Shown here in pieces: positions 44,924 to 54,193 of a stretch of 64,000 bases of DNA. How positions within the stretch are numbered: position 1 is the first letter of the stretch; each line of letters begins with the position of its first letter. The stretch is from Clostridium culturomicium (GTDB lineage Bacteria; Bacillota; Clostridia; Clostridiales; Clostridiaceae): positions 560,159 through 624,158 of the forward strand of contig NZ_CCXK01000017.1 of the NCBI RefSeq assembly GCF_000821305.1, read 5' to 3'. Made by a program: the position numbers and the translations under genes. The notes beneath the pieces were generated by a model. That model worked only from the letters and a program-made list of their open reading frames with translations. It was not told where the DNA came from and made no database searches.

Positions 44924-46570
44924 TTATACGGATTTGTTAAAATCTATATATTTTTGAGCTTTAATAACAACACCTAAGGAAAAGAGATTTTCTGGGTTTG
45001 AAAGGTCATAATTAATTAGTTTTTCTATGAACTTTAAGCGATATGCAAGGGTATTTCGATGAATAAATAATTCCTCTGCAGTATTACTTTTAATCCCCAT
45101 ATTTTTTATAAATACTGATAAAGTGTGAAGAAGCTCAGTTCCATTAATTTTGTCATAATTTTTAAGTTTCGCAACAGTTTCATTGACAAAATCCTTTAAA
45201 AATGTTTTGTGGGACAGGTGGAGAATGGTTTGTTCTAGCCGTGCATCTGAAATGAACAAATATCCTTCTGATAATCCTTTTGCTCGAAGTATAGTTATTG
45301 CATCTCTTACATCTTCATAGTGGTATCTAAGGTTACCATAGCTATCTATATATTGGTAGGCACCTGCAAGTAAAGACACATTTAATTCGTAGGAAGATTT
45401 ATGTAAAATTATTTTTAGGATATTTTCAATTTCTATTTTGCTTTTATTACCTGATATCAGGCATATAAAGCTGTCATTTTTTATTATTATTCTTGAGTTA
45501 TCCTGATGTGTATTAAATGATTCTTGTATTATAAGATTTACATTTGTTTTCAAGTTTTGAATTGAAGTTTCATTTAAATCTGTGGTTAAATTTTCAAAAT
45601 TATATATATCAAATATTATTAATGAAAAAGGAGGAGTTGGCCATTTAAAATTTGTTGCCCTATAAATAGCTTCATCACTTTTTATATTTCCAGTAATTAT
45701 ATCTATCAGCAGATTGTTTTCCATCATCTTACGCTGTTCATTTAGAGCGGCTAATTTCGAAAACTCTAAAGCACAAACAGTGGCAGCATGGTCAATTATT
45801 ATATTTGTCATATCATTAGGCTTTTCTGTAGAGTCAATAAAAATATAGCCTCTAATAGTATTTTGTAAAAGAATTTTTCTTGCAATATAAAAATGAGTAA
45901 TAGTATGGTCTATTTTATTTTCAAACAAGAATGTTGTTTCATTACATAGAGAAAATTTCTCAAGTTCACCTAATTTAGTTTTAATAAAATCATCAAGACG
46001 TGTAAGGGGAGATTCCTCGTTATTATCATTGATGCAAATTGGAGTGAAATTAGGTTTAGTAATTTCTACATTAGATTTCATAAGCATTGAAAGCATTTTT
46101 GTTATAGCTGGCAAGCCTTCGCCACTAATTTCCAATTCTAAAAATTTTGAGTGAATATGTTGAGAAAATTCAAGCTGTCTGCTGTGTTCATCTGTTAAAG
46201 CTTTTGTAAGAGGTCCAACTATATCAATGAAGTTAAAGTTCTCTGGAATTTCAATAAGTGGAATACTTAACTTATTTGCTATTTCTAAAGCTTCCACAGG
46301 AATTGGACCAGTAAATCTGCTTTTAATGGCAAGAGCACTGCATTCTGCACTATGGAGATCTTCTACAAGCTTTATTATAGAAGAGGGTGTATTTCTTAGA
46401 GCATAACCTGTTGTAATCAGCAATTGATTTTTAATTAGCCAGGGTTTTATATCAGGAATTTCCATTGAACCAACATAGCTAATTGGATTATCAAGTCCAG
46501 TATGACCGGCTAAGATATTACATTTATTCATTCCTTCAAGCATTAAAGCTTGTCTAACTGTTAAAGACAT
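44924..46570 (-). CDS. PucR-family transcriptional regulator 2
   Basis: A 548-residue regulator with the same plan as the one at 4847: N-terminal PucR domain (about 5-125; VRQALMLEGMNKCNILAGHTG, then LLITTGYAL), a GGDEF-like middle and a C-terminal HTH_30 (about 490-540: IKSNTAEELFIHRNTLAYRL). The SD AAGGAGG lies before the ATG. It is transcribed away from the OPT-transporter operon and shares a 250-base control region with it, so it is the likely regulator of that operon. The inducer is unknown. Confidence 0.9.
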   Translation of the reverse strand: MSLTVRQALMLEGMNKCNILAGHTGLDNPISYVGSMEIPDIKPWLIKNQLLITTGYALRNTPSSIIKLVEDLHSAECSALAIKSRFTGPIPVEALEIANKLSIPLIEIPENFNFIDIVGPLTKALTDEHSRQLEFSQHIHSKFLELEISGEGLPAITKMLSMLMKSNVEITKPNFTPICINDNNEESPLTRLDDFIKTKLGELEKFSLCNETTFLFENKIDHTITHFYIARKILLQNTIRGYIFIDSTEKPNDMTNIIIDHAATVCALEFSKLAALNEQRKMMENNLLIDIITGNIKSDEAIYRATNFKWPTPPFSLIIFDIYNFENLTTDLNETSIQNLKTNVNLIIQESFNTHQDNSRIIIKNDSFICLISGNKSKIEIENILKIILHKSSYELNVSLLAGAYQYIDSYGNLRYHYEDVRDAITILRAKGLSEGYLFISDARLEQTILHLSHKTFLKDFVNETVAKLKNYDKINGTELLHTLSVFIKNMGIKSNTAEELFIHRNTLAYRLKFIEKLINYDLSNPENLFSLGVVIKAQKYIDFNKSV

Positions 46571-46664
46571 AATAACCTCCTTGTAAATTAGTTGTTATAC
46601 AGTATGATATTATTCGTAAATCTAAATGTCAATATTTATAATATTTTAAAAAAATATAGTTGTT

Positions 46665-46677
46665 GTGCATTTTGCAC
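46665..46677. promoter_or_regulatory. Candidate PucR operator in the divergent control region
   Basis: GTGCA-TTT-TGCAC is a dyad in the region between the divergent PucR and transporter genes. The 10-mer ATTTTGCACT at 46669-46678 occurs as its complement AGTGCAAAAT at 4696-4705, upstream of the other PucR gene. Binding is inference. Confidence 0.4.
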
Positions 46678-46821
46678 TTTATTTAATGGAAACTTTGTTT
46701 AAATTGAATAATATTATTTGTTTGTTTAATAGAATATAATTTTAATTAACAAGATGATGAATTATCAGAAGATTCTATAAAGTAAATCTTGTTATATAGG
46801 ATATTTCAAAGGAGGTCTATT

Positions 46822-48402
46822 ATGATTAATAATCAAAAGGGAAATGTTGAAGTGTCAAGTAAGACAAAGGGAATATCAGCATTTGAACCCAAAATTCTAG
46901 TTTTAGGCTCGATATTAGCATTTCTAACTGCGGGAATATGTATGCAGATAATTGGTAAAGTTGGTACAACCCCGAACACGTCTATAATCGGTGCGGTCTT
47001 TGCCATGGTTTTTGCAAGAATTCCAATTCAGGCAATGAAGAGCTTTAAATCCCTTGAAAGGCAGAATCTTTTACAGACTATTGTATCTGGAGCAGGTTTT
47101 TCAGCAGCAAACTGTGGTTTCATCGGAGTAGCAATTTTATTTATTATGGGTGAACCAGGGTATATAGTTCCAGTAGCAATTGGAGCAATAATAGGTTCTG
47201 TTATCTCAGTATTTGTTGTGGGAAATATATTTGATTCTAAGATTTTCCCAGCACAAGGAGCATGGCCTCCAGGGGTAGCAACGGCAGGAGCAATTGAAGC
47301 AGGAGACCAAGGGGGAGATAAGAGTAAAAGATTGTTACAAGGTCTTGCTTTGGGAGTTGTTGGAAGTTATCTCAAGATACCAGTTGCTGGTATAGGGATT
47401 GTATTTATTGCAAACTTATACTCAATGATTGCTTTAGGAGTTGGGTTAATTTTACGCGGATATTCAAATCAAATATTTGGGTTTGATATTGGGGCAACTT
47501 CAATTCCACAAGGTATTATGATTGGTGCGGGTTTAATGGCATTAATTCAATGTATCTTAGTCATAACTAAGAAAACAAAGAAGAAAGAAGAAGAAGAGTT
47601 AAGAATTACTGTAAGTGATAAGAAAGCTTCAAGAACAATATTTGCATCCTTTGGATTACATTTTGCGGGAAGCTTAGTTCTTGCTTTAATATCAGGTATA
47701 GTTGGAGATATGGGATTTGGACAACTTGTTATTTGGGTTTTATGGACAGGTTTCTCTTCAGCTGTGGCAATGCTTCTTGTTGGAATGGCTGCCATGCGTT
47801 CAGGATGGTTTCCGGCTTTTGCAATTACAACTATATTTATGACTTTTGGTGTATTAATGGGATTCTCACCATTATCAGTAGCAATAATGACAGGATATAT
47901 AAGTTCAACAGGACCATGTTTTGCAGATATGGGATATGACCTTAAAACAGGATGGATTCTACGTGGTAAGGGACTGAATCCTGAATACGAATGTTACGGT
48001 CGTAAACAACAAGTTTTTATTGAAGCTATTGGTGTTGTAATTGGTATTGTAACAGTTTTAATATTTGGTACAGCCTTCATGAAGGAAGGATTATTCCCAC
48101 CTATTAGTAATACTTTTGCAACTACAATTCAGGCAGGGGGTAATCCAGCATTAATAAAAGAGTTATTAATTTGGGCTGTTCCTGGAGCAATTATACAATT
48201 AGTTTTTGGAACAAAGATGGTAGGTGTGCTGTTTGCTACAGGTCTTATTCTTAACAATCCAATTTATGGTGTAGGTGTTATTTGTGCTGTTATAGCAAGG
48301 TTAATCTTTGGCACAGAATGGATGGAAGTTAGAGATGCAGGACTTATTGCTGGAGATGGTATCTATGGCTTTATAACAAGTGTAGTAAAAGCATTCTTCT
48401 AA
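46822..48402 (+). CDS. OPT/YSL-family transporter
   Basis: A 526-residue membrane protein with 12 or more hydrophobic helices of the oligopeptide transporter family. Family-like parts are FLTAGICMQIIGKVGTTPN, FPAQGAWPPGVATAGAIEAG and GAGLMALIQCILVI. ATG 46822 follows a perfect AAAGGAGGT. It heads a run of seven genes and probably brings in the substrate, a small peptide or amide, that the following enzymes degrade. Its order next to DUF917, DUF1177 and AroM genes is one I recall from other Firmicutes and proteobacteria. Confidence 0.85.
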   Translation: MINNQKGNVEVSSKTKGISAFEPKILVLGSILAFLTAGICMQIIGKVGTTPNTSIIGAVFAMVFARIPIQAMKSFKSLERQNLLQTIVSGAGFSAANCGFIGVAILFIMGEPGYIVPVAIGAIIGSVISVFVVGNIFDSKIFPAQGAWPPGVATAGAIEAGDQGGDKSKRLLQGLALGVVGSYLKIPVAGIGIVFIANLYSMIALGVGLILRGYSNQIFGFDIGATSIPQGIMIGAGLMALIQCILVITKKTKKKEEEELRITVSDKKASRTIFASFGLHFAGSLVLALISGIVGDMGFGQLVIWVLWTGFSSAVAMLLVGMAAMRSGWFPAFAITTIFMTFGVLMGFSPLSVAIMTGYISSTGPCFADMGYDLKTGWILRGKGLNPEYECYGRKQQVFIEAIGVVIGIVTVLIFGTAFMKEGLFPPISNTFATTIQAGGNPALIKELLIWAVPGAIIQLVFGTKMVGVLFATGLILNNPIYGVGVICAVIARLIFGTEWMEVRDAGLIAGDGIYGFITSVVKAFF

Positions 48403-48419
48403 AATAGGAGGTTTTTAAG

Positions 48420-49496
48420 ATGAGTAAAGGTGTTAAGTTAGATAAAAAATCCCTTGAATATGCAATTTTAGGAGGAACCATATTAGGGGGAGGCGGTGGA
48501 GGTTCTCCTGAAAAGGGAGATGAATTTGCCTCCATAGCAGTGAATTATACAGACTTAAGATTAGTTGACATAAATGATATAGATGAGGATGCCTTATTAC
48601 TTACAGTATCATTAGTAGGAGCGCCTAATGCTAAGGATAAATGGCTATATGCTAGTGATTTTGCAAGGACTATAGAACTGTTTAAAAATAACTGTGATAT
48701 AAAGCTTGGTGGGATAATAACAAATGAAAATGGAGGAGAAGCCACTGTAAATGGCTGGCTACAGTCAGCTTTAACAGGACTTCCTTTAGTTGATGCACCT
48801 TGTAATGGTCGTGCTCACCCTACAGGTGTTATGGGAAGTATGAATCTTCATAAGGAAAAGGCTTATATTACAACACAAAGTTTTGCAGGTGGAAATCCTG
48901 AAACAGGAAATTATGTTGAGGGTGTTTTAAAAGGAACTATAGAGCATACTTCTAAGCTTGTTAGGATGGCTGCAGTTGAAGCAGGTGGACTTGTGGCAGT
49001 GGCAAGAAATCCTGTCACAGCAAAGTATGCTAAGGAAAATGCAGCTGTGGGAGCAATTACTCATGCAATAGAGGTTGGAAAAGTTTATTCTAAAGGTCTT
49101 GAAGAGTGTCCAGAAACAGCAATGAATGAACTTTGCACTTTCTTAAATGGAAGAGTGCTAGCTAAAGGAAAGGTAACAGAATTTGAGATTCGATATGAGG
49201 GAGGTTTTGATGTAGGACGTGCCCTTATAGATGGAGTGGAAATAACCTTCTGGAATGAGTACATGACTGCTGAAAAACAAGGGCAAAGGCTGGCAACTTT
49301 CCCAGATTTGATAATGACATTCGATGCAAAGACTGGTACGCCTTTAACTAGTGCCATGATGAAGAATGATATAGAAGTAGTTGTATTTGCAACAGGAAAA
49401 GGTAATATTAAGCTTTCAAAAACCATGGGTGAAGAGGAGCTTATAGCTGCCTGTGAACCTATAGTAAATAAAGAATTAAATAAATATAATAAATAG
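48420..49496 (+). CDS. DUF917-family protein
   Basis: A 358-residue cytosolic protein with the DUF917 start: YAILGGTILGGGGGGSPEKG, a glycine-rich loop, then LLLTVSLVGAPNAKDKWL, GEATVNGWLQSALTGLPLVD and GRAHPTGVMGSM. Members of this family have been linked to hydantoin-like substrates such as S-methyl-thiohydantoin. It lies 17 bases after the transporter. A hydrolytic or desulfurising role on an imported cyclic compound is plausible but not shown. Confidence 0.85.
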   Translation: MSKGVKLDKKSLEYAILGGTILGGGGGGSPEKGDEFASIAVNYTDLRLVDINDIDEDALLLTVSLVGAPNAKDKWLYASDFARTIELFKNNCDIKLGGIITNENGGEATVNGWLQSALTGLPLVDAPCNGRAHPTGVMGSMNLHKEKAYITTQSFAGGNPETGNYVEGVLKGTIEHTSKLVRMAAVEAGGLVAVARNPVTAKYAKENAAVGAITHAIEVGKVYSKGLEECPETAMNELCTFLNGRVLAKGKVTEFEIRYEGGFDVGRALIDGVEITFWNEYMTAEKQGQRLATFPDLIMTFDAKTGTPLTSAMMKNDIEVVVFATGKGNIKLSKTMGEEELIAACEPIVNKELNKYNK

Positions 49497-49517
49497 TCAA
49501 GGTAGGGGGAAGTAATT

Positions 49518-50459
49518 ATGCTAATTAAACAGATGATTGAGGTTTATGATATTTTAGATGATATTAAGGCCAATGGAAAAAGAGTTGAGGAGTATTTAAG
49601 AACAATTAAACCAGATGCAGATATAGAGGTATATCCTTTAGTTGGACCAAAGGGAACCACTGATATGATTAAGATTAGAATTCCTGGAACTGACGGAAAA
49701 ACTAAAGGTGGTTCAGCTCCAACTCTTGGGCTTTTGGGTAGACTAGGAGGGCTAGGTGCCAGACCAGAAAGAATTGGATTCGTTTCTGATGGAGATGGAG
49801 CATTAATTGCTTTAACTTTAGCTGCTAAGATTCTTGATATGCAGAATAAGGGTGACGAACTTCAGGGAGATATATTTATTTCAACACACATTTGTCCAAC
49901 AGCACCAACTCGTCCACATACACCGGTGGCATTCATGGATTCACCAGTTAACATGGCACAGGTTAATAAGGAAGAGGTAACAGATGAGCTTGATGCAATC
50001 CTTTCTGTGGATACTACAAAGGGAAATAATGTAATAAATACTTGTGGATTTGCTATTTCTCCAACAGTTAAAGAAGGATATATATTAAAGACTAGTGATG
50101 ACCTTTTAAATATTATGCAGATTACAACAGGTAAACTACCAGCTGTATTCCCATTATCTGTGCAAGATATTACGCCATATGGAAATGACTTATATCATAT
50201 AAATAGTATTTTACAGCCTTCAACGGCGACTAATGCACCAGTAGTTGGAGTAGCAATAACTGCAGAAGTTGCAGTCCCAGGTTGTGCAACAGGAGCATCT
50301 CGCTTTAATGATATGGAAAGTGCTGCTCGATTTATGCTTGAGGTTGCTAAGTCTTATGGAAGAGGACAATGTGAATTCTATGATAAAGAAGAGTTCGGAA
50401 AAATTATAGAACTTTATGGAACAATGAATCACATTCAGACATTAGGAAAAGGAAAGTGA
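49518..50459 (+). CDS. DUF1177-family protein
   Basis: A 313-residue protein agreeing with the DUF1177 family: VYPLVGPKGTTDMIKIRIPG, APTLGLLGRLGGLGARPERIG, DIFISTHICPTAPTRPHTPV and VGVAITAEVAVPGCATGASR. His, Asp and Glu residues at conserved positions suggest a metal enzyme, but the activity is unknown. It usually travels with OPT transporters and peptidases, as here. SD GGTAGGGGGAAG. Confidence 0.85.
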   Translation: MLIKQMIEVYDILDDIKANGKRVEEYLRTIKPDADIEVYPLVGPKGTTDMIKIRIPGTDGKTKGGSAPTLGLLGRLGGLGARPERIGFVSDGDGALIALTLAAKILDMQNKGDELQGDIFISTHICPTAPTRPHTPVAFMDSPVNMAQVNKEEVTDELDAILSVDTTKGNNVINTCGFAISPTVKEGYILKTSDDLLNIMQITTGKLPAVFPLSVQDITPYGNDLYHINSILQPSTATNAPVVGVAITAEVAVPGCATGASRFNDMESAARFMLEVAKSYGRGQCEFYDKEEFGKIIELYGTMNHIQTLGKGK

Positions 50460-50490
50460 TAAGTAGATTGTATTAAGTTATTTAATTTTG

Positions 50491-50521
50491 CAACCTCACC
50501 AAAGCCTGGTGAGGTTGTCTT
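50491..50521 (+). terminator. Intra-operon hairpin before the AroM-family gene
   Basis: A perfect 10-bp stem (50491-50500 with 50508-50517), 7-base loop, then TCTTT. It lies within the operon just before the next SD, so it is a partial terminator or mRNA stabiliser. Confidence 0.55.
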
Positions 50522-50536
50522 TAAAGAGGTGTAAAT

Positions 50537-51208
50537 ATGATAAAAGTAGGTGCAATAACAATAGGACAATCTCCAAGGAATGACGTTACTCCAGATATAA
50601 TACCAATTTTAGGTGAGAATATAGAGTTGATTCAGGCTGGCGGATTAGATGGACTTACAAGAGATCAAATAGAGAAATTTTCACCTTCAGAAGGAGATTA
50701 CATTTTAGTATCAAAATTAAATGATGGAACATCAGTAAGGTTTGCAGAAAAGCATATATTGCCAAGACTTCAACAGTGTATTTATGATTTAGAGGAAAAG
50801 GGTGCAGAGCTTATTTTATTTTTATGTACGGGAGATTTCCCAGATATATTTAAATCGAGGGTGCCATTGATTTTTCCATGTCACGTGTTAAATGCACTAG
50901 TTCCAGTTCTTTCGAGCAAGTCTAAAATTGCTGTAGTTACACCTGATAAAAGTCAAGTAATGCAGTGTGAAAATAAATGGAAAAATTATGTTAAGGAAGT
51001 AACTGCGGTTCCAGCATCTCCTTATGCAGATAATAAAGAGCTAGGAGAGGCGGCAAAAATCATTAAGGATTTAGATGTTGATGTAGTTGTCATGGATTGT
51101 ATAGGCTATACAGAGGAAATGAAGCAGAAATTAAGAAGTGCTTCAGGAAAGAGTATTATTTTATCAAGAACAATAGTAGCAAGAGCAGTCCGCGAAATGT
51201 TGGATTAA
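50537..51208 (+). CDS. AroM-family protein
   Basis: A 223-residue protein with the AroM start, VGAITIGQSPRNDVTPDIIP, and later LILFLCTGDFPDIFKSRVPL and a C-terminal VVMDCIGYTEEMKQKL. The fold is related to Asp/Glu racemases, with Cys residues in both halves, so a racemase- or decarboxylase-like step is possible. No activity is established for the family. SD AAAGAGGTG. Confidence 0.85.
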   Translation: MIKVGAITIGQSPRNDVTPDIIPILGENIELIQAGGLDGLTRDQIEKFSPSEGDYILVSKLNDGTSVRFAEKHILPRLQQCIYDLEEKGAELILFLCTGDFPDIFKSRVPLIFPCHVLNALVPVLSSKSKIAVVTPDKSQVMQCENKWKNYVKEVTAVPASPYADNKELGEAAKIIKDLDVDVVVMDCIGYTEEMKQKLRSASGKSIILSRTIVARAVREMLD

Positions 51209-51220
51209 GGAGGAGTAATT

Positions 51221-52162
51221 ATGGATATGAAAGAAAGTGCAGTTTCAGTGCTTAAAAACTGTATGGATGCGAAAGCAGGGGAAAGTGTTTTAATTGTAAC
51301 GGATAATATAAAACTAAAAATAGGCATGGCCTTATATGAAGCAGCAGTTGAAATTGGATGTGAAGCAATGCTTATGCTCATGGAAGAAAGAGAAGTTTCT
51401 GGAGCAGAACCGCCAAAAGCTGTGGCAGAAGCAATGAGAAACAGTGATATAGTAATATGTCCAACGGCGAAATCTCTTACTCACACTAATGCAAGGATTA
51501 ATGCAGTAAAAAATAATGCAAGAGTGGGTACTATGCCAGGCATCACAGAAGATATGTTTTTGAAGGGTGCCATCACTGCTGACTTTGTAAGAGTAGAGGA
51601 GATAACAAAAAAATTAGCAGATATGCTTAGTGAAGCTAAAACTGCCAGAATTGAAAAAAATGGTCTTGTGCTAACCTTAGGACTTGAAGGCAGAAATGGA
51701 GTTCCAAGTCCAGGAGTTTATAAAACACCAGGAACAGGCGGAAATCTTCCATCTGGAGAAGCTTATATAGCTCCAATTGAAACTATGGCTGAAGGTGAAA
51801 CAATTATTGATGGGTCAATGGTTGGAATAGGAAAGCTTGAGGAACCTTTATATGTAAAAATGAAAGATGGAAAATTAACAAAGATTGAAGGAAAGCATAG
51901 TGAAAAATTAGATATTCTATTTAGGAGTGAAAATAATGGAACAATTGCAGAATTAGGAATCGGTACTAATGAGAAGGCAATACTATGCGGAGTTATCTTA
52001 GAGGATGAGAAGGTATATGGTACAGTGCATATTGCCTTTGGAACTAACACTTCATTTGGTGGAGTAAATAAAGCAGATTGTCACATGGATGGAATAATTT
52101 TAAAGCCAGATCTTTATTTAGATGATAAGGCTGTAATTATAGCAGGTGAATTTGTAATATGA
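51221..52162 (+). CDS. M29-like aminopeptidase
   Basis: A 313-residue metallo-aminopeptidase of the thermophilic aminopeptidase (M29/leucyl aminopeptidase) type. The metal ligands are probably in GGNLPSGEAYIAPIE, ELGIGTNEKA and HIAFGTNTSFGG followed by NKADCHMDGI. It is shorter than M29 enzymes of about 410 residues but keeps the C-terminal catalytic part. The SD AAGGAGGAG precedes the ATG. The next gene overlaps by four bases (ATGA), so they are coupled. It would free amino acids from imported peptides. Confidence 0.85.
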   Translation: MDMKESAVSVLKNCMDAKAGESVLIVTDNIKLKIGMALYEAAVEIGCEAMLMLMEEREVSGAEPPKAVAEAMRNSDIVICPTAKSLTHTNARINAVKNNARVGTMPGITEDMFLKGAITADFVRVEEITKKLADMLSEAKTARIEKNGLVLTLGLEGRNGVPSPGVYKTPGTGGNLPSGEAYIAPIETMAEGETIIDGSMVGIGKLEEPLYVKMKDGKLTKIEGKHSEKLDILFRSENNGTIAELGIGTNEKAILCGVILEDEKVYGTVHIAFGTNTSFGGVNKADCHMDGIILKPDLYLDDKAVIIAGEFVI

Positions 52163-53004
52163 TAAAAGTAGCACAGTTTACGTTAACGGCAGATGAAGCT
52201 AAAAGACTTATAGCATATGGGGTATGCAATAGTGAGTTATTTAAAGATGTGTTGATAAATCATAGAATATTATTCAAAGGTTCAACTACTGTTTCAGCAT
52301 TAGTGCAGAGAGCTTTAAATGTGCCTCTTAGAATTTGTGGCCGTATTACTGAAAATGGAATGAAAGCCAATAAATATCAAAGCCAAGGTGCTCATTGGCT
52401 GTTATGGGACAAAGAAAGTGTAGAAAATGTAGATGAAAATGTGGAAGATATTATAAAATCTTTTAATAGTAAAGATTTATTTATTACTGGAGCCAATGCC
52501 ATTGATGCCTTTGGAAATGCAGCCTTGCTTATAGGTTCACCAGGGGGTGGTGGATATGGAAAGGTATTAGGAGCAACCTATACTGAAGGATTTACTACAT
52601 TAATACTAACTACTAGTGATAAGCTTATTCCAGGTAATATTAAAGCTTTGTATGGAAGCGTTCATAGAAAAGGCTGTGATTATTCTTATGGAATGGCTTG
52701 TGGGTTAGCTCCAATTGAAGGAGAAATTATAACTGAATTAGAAGCAGTAAAGTTAATTGCTGATGTAGAAGCTGTCATCTTTGCTCGAGGAGGAGTAGGA
52801 GAGGCTGCAGGTGCATCTGCAATTCAAATTTCAGGAATGGTAGATGAGGTTGAAAAGGTTCTTAGTGCAGTAGATGAAATACGTAAGGAAAAAGAAAACC
52901 TTGGGGAAGAAGTAAGTTTAGAAGAATGTAGCTTTCCTTCCATGGGATGTGGTCATCATTTAAGTTGTAAATTCTCAAAGAAAAATACAATACATTCACT
53001 ATAA
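52159..53004 (+). CDS. Conserved protein of unknown function in the peptide/hydantoin operon
   Basis: A 281-residue soluble protein that I do not recognise. Visible are ILFKGSTTVSALVQRALNVP, a glycine-rich loop LIGSPGGGGYGKVLGATYTE, and ARGGVGEAAGASAIQISG. Near the end the Cys/His cluster CSFPSMGCGHHLSCKF could bind metal. The start overlaps the aminopeptidase stop by four bases, so it is probably made in equal amounts and acts in the same pathway. Confidence 0.7.
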   Translation: MIKVAQFTLTADEAKRLIAYGVCNSELFKDVLINHRILFKGSTTVSALVQRALNVPLRICGRITENGMKANKYQSQGAHWLLWDKESVENVDENVEDIIKSFNSKDLFITGANAIDAFGNAALLIGSPGGGGYGKVLGATYTEGFTTLILTTSDKLIPGNIKALYGSVHRKGCDYSYGMACGLAPIEGEIITELEAVKLIADVEAVIFARGGVGEAAGASAIQISGMVDEVEKVLSAVDEIRKEKENLGEEVSLEECSFPSMGCGHHLSCKFSKKNTIHSL

Positions 53005-53076
53005 GGATAAATATAATTATAAGCCTAAGATAAAGTTTAAGTTAATAAGTAAATTTTATTATTATGGGGTGATATA

Positions 53077-53724
53077 GTGGAGTTTAATGTAGGAATAATA
53101 AGGGTCTTAACAACGGACAATAAAGAAATTTTAAATGCTCATGGGAATATAATTGAGAAATACTTTCCAAACCTAAGGATTGAAAGCAAATGTATTCCTA
53201 GTCAATATGAAGGAATACACAGCCAAGAAACAAAGGCAATAGCAATTCCCAAAATCATTGAACTAGCAAAGGAATTTAAGAATAAGGATGCAATTATAGT
53301 AAGTTGCGCTGATGATCCAGGGGTAGAAGAATTAAATAAGATATATGATATACCCATCATAGGGGCAGGAACTGCTGTTACCATGTTATGTACTGGTAAG
53401 GATCAAAAGGTTGGAGTTTTAGGCATAACTGAAGAGATTCCGGAGCCCTATAGTAAGAATTTAGGTCCTCGTGCAGTGAATTTAGGACTGCCCGATAAGG
53501 TTAGTTCCACTTTAGATTTAATGACAGAGGAAGGGTTTGAAAGCTGTATTAAAAAGGGTGAAGAATTAAAGGCAGAAGGAGTAGACTCAATAGCCTTGGC
53601 ATGTACTGGTTGTTCTACTGTAGGACTTGCTTCAAAGTTGGAAAAGCACTTAGGAATTCCAGTTCTTGATCCAGTGATTTGTGAAGGGTTAATTACTTAT
53701 TATGAATTAATAAGAAGAGTATAG
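53077..53724 (+). CDS. Asp/Glu/hydantoin racemase-family protein
   Basis: A 215-residue cofactor-independent racemase of the HyuE/Asp-Glu racemase fold. The two catalytic cysteines are C77 (VSCADDPG) and C176 (ACTGCSTVG), each in its half-domain, with the glycine-rich middle VGVLGITEEIP. It would racemise a hydantoin or an acidic amino acid so that stereospecific enzymes can finish the breakdown. GTG start with SD GGGGTGAT. It is the last gene of the PucR2-controlled run, with a 72-base gap before it. Confidence 0.85.
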   Translation: MEFNVGIIRVLTTDNKEILNAHGNIIEKYFPNLRIESKCIPSQYEGIHSQETKAIAIPKIIELAKEFKNKDAIIVSCADDPGVEELNKIYDIPIIGAGTAVTMLCTGKDQKVGVLGITEEIPEPYSKNLGPRAVNLGLPDKVSSTLDLMTEEGFESCIKKGEELKAEGVDSIALACTGCSTVGLASKLEKHLGIPVLDPVICEGLITYYELIRRV

Positions 53725-53806
53725 TTTTTAAATCAATGAGGTATAGAGTATTTAAGTTTATTAAAGCATAGTGACCATATGACCTTAGTCGTAAAAAAAT
53801 TAAAGT

Positions 53807-53845
53807 CTTATAAAAGAAATTTACTTTCTTCTATAAGCCTTTTCC
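53807..53845 (+). terminator. Terminator of the OPT operon
   Basis: CTTATA and AAAGAAA arms pair with TTTCTT and TATAAG (small internal mismatch), followed by CCTTTTCC. Confidence 0.6.
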
Positions 53846-54105
53846 TTAGTCTTTAGTTTGTAATTTACTTTTGTATATAAAGGTAGGTTTGCTTTAGTAT
53901 ATTTAGAGTATTGACGCATATGTAAAATTTATATACATGATTTTTAGTTTTTTTAAAATTATGAGGTTAGATAATTATATAAAGGATCCTTAATAATTAG
54001 CTTTGGTCTTAAAGATAAATTAGAATCAATGAAGCCTTAACTGTATTAACAAAGCATCATTTACTTCCAAGGGTAGAGGGAGGAACAGAAGGCGTAAAAA
54101 ATAAG

Positions 54106-54150
54106 ACCTATAAAGTACCCACAAAAGGTGGTGTACTTTATAGGTTATTT
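54106..54150. terminator. Terminator near the 3' end of the superoxide dismutase gene
   Basis: ACCTATAAAGTAC (54106-54118) pairs with GTACTTTATAGGT (54133-54145), with CCAC/GTGG adding to the stem. T- and A-rich flanks on both sides suit both strands. Confidence 0.8.
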
Positions 54151-54193
54151 TATGTTTTTCAGCTATTATAAATAGTAATGAACCTAAGGACCT

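Larger units (their letters stand above)
53725..54193. other. Intergenic region between convergent genes
   Basis: 469 bases with two hairpins (53807-53845 and 54106-54145). Otherwise AT-rich with no supported gene. Confidence 0.55.

Noticed and set aside
46600..46821. Sigma-54 promoter before the OPT operon
   Set aside because: No TGGCAC-N5-TTGC element was found; TATAAT at 46735 has no good -35 partner either, so no promoter is annotated.
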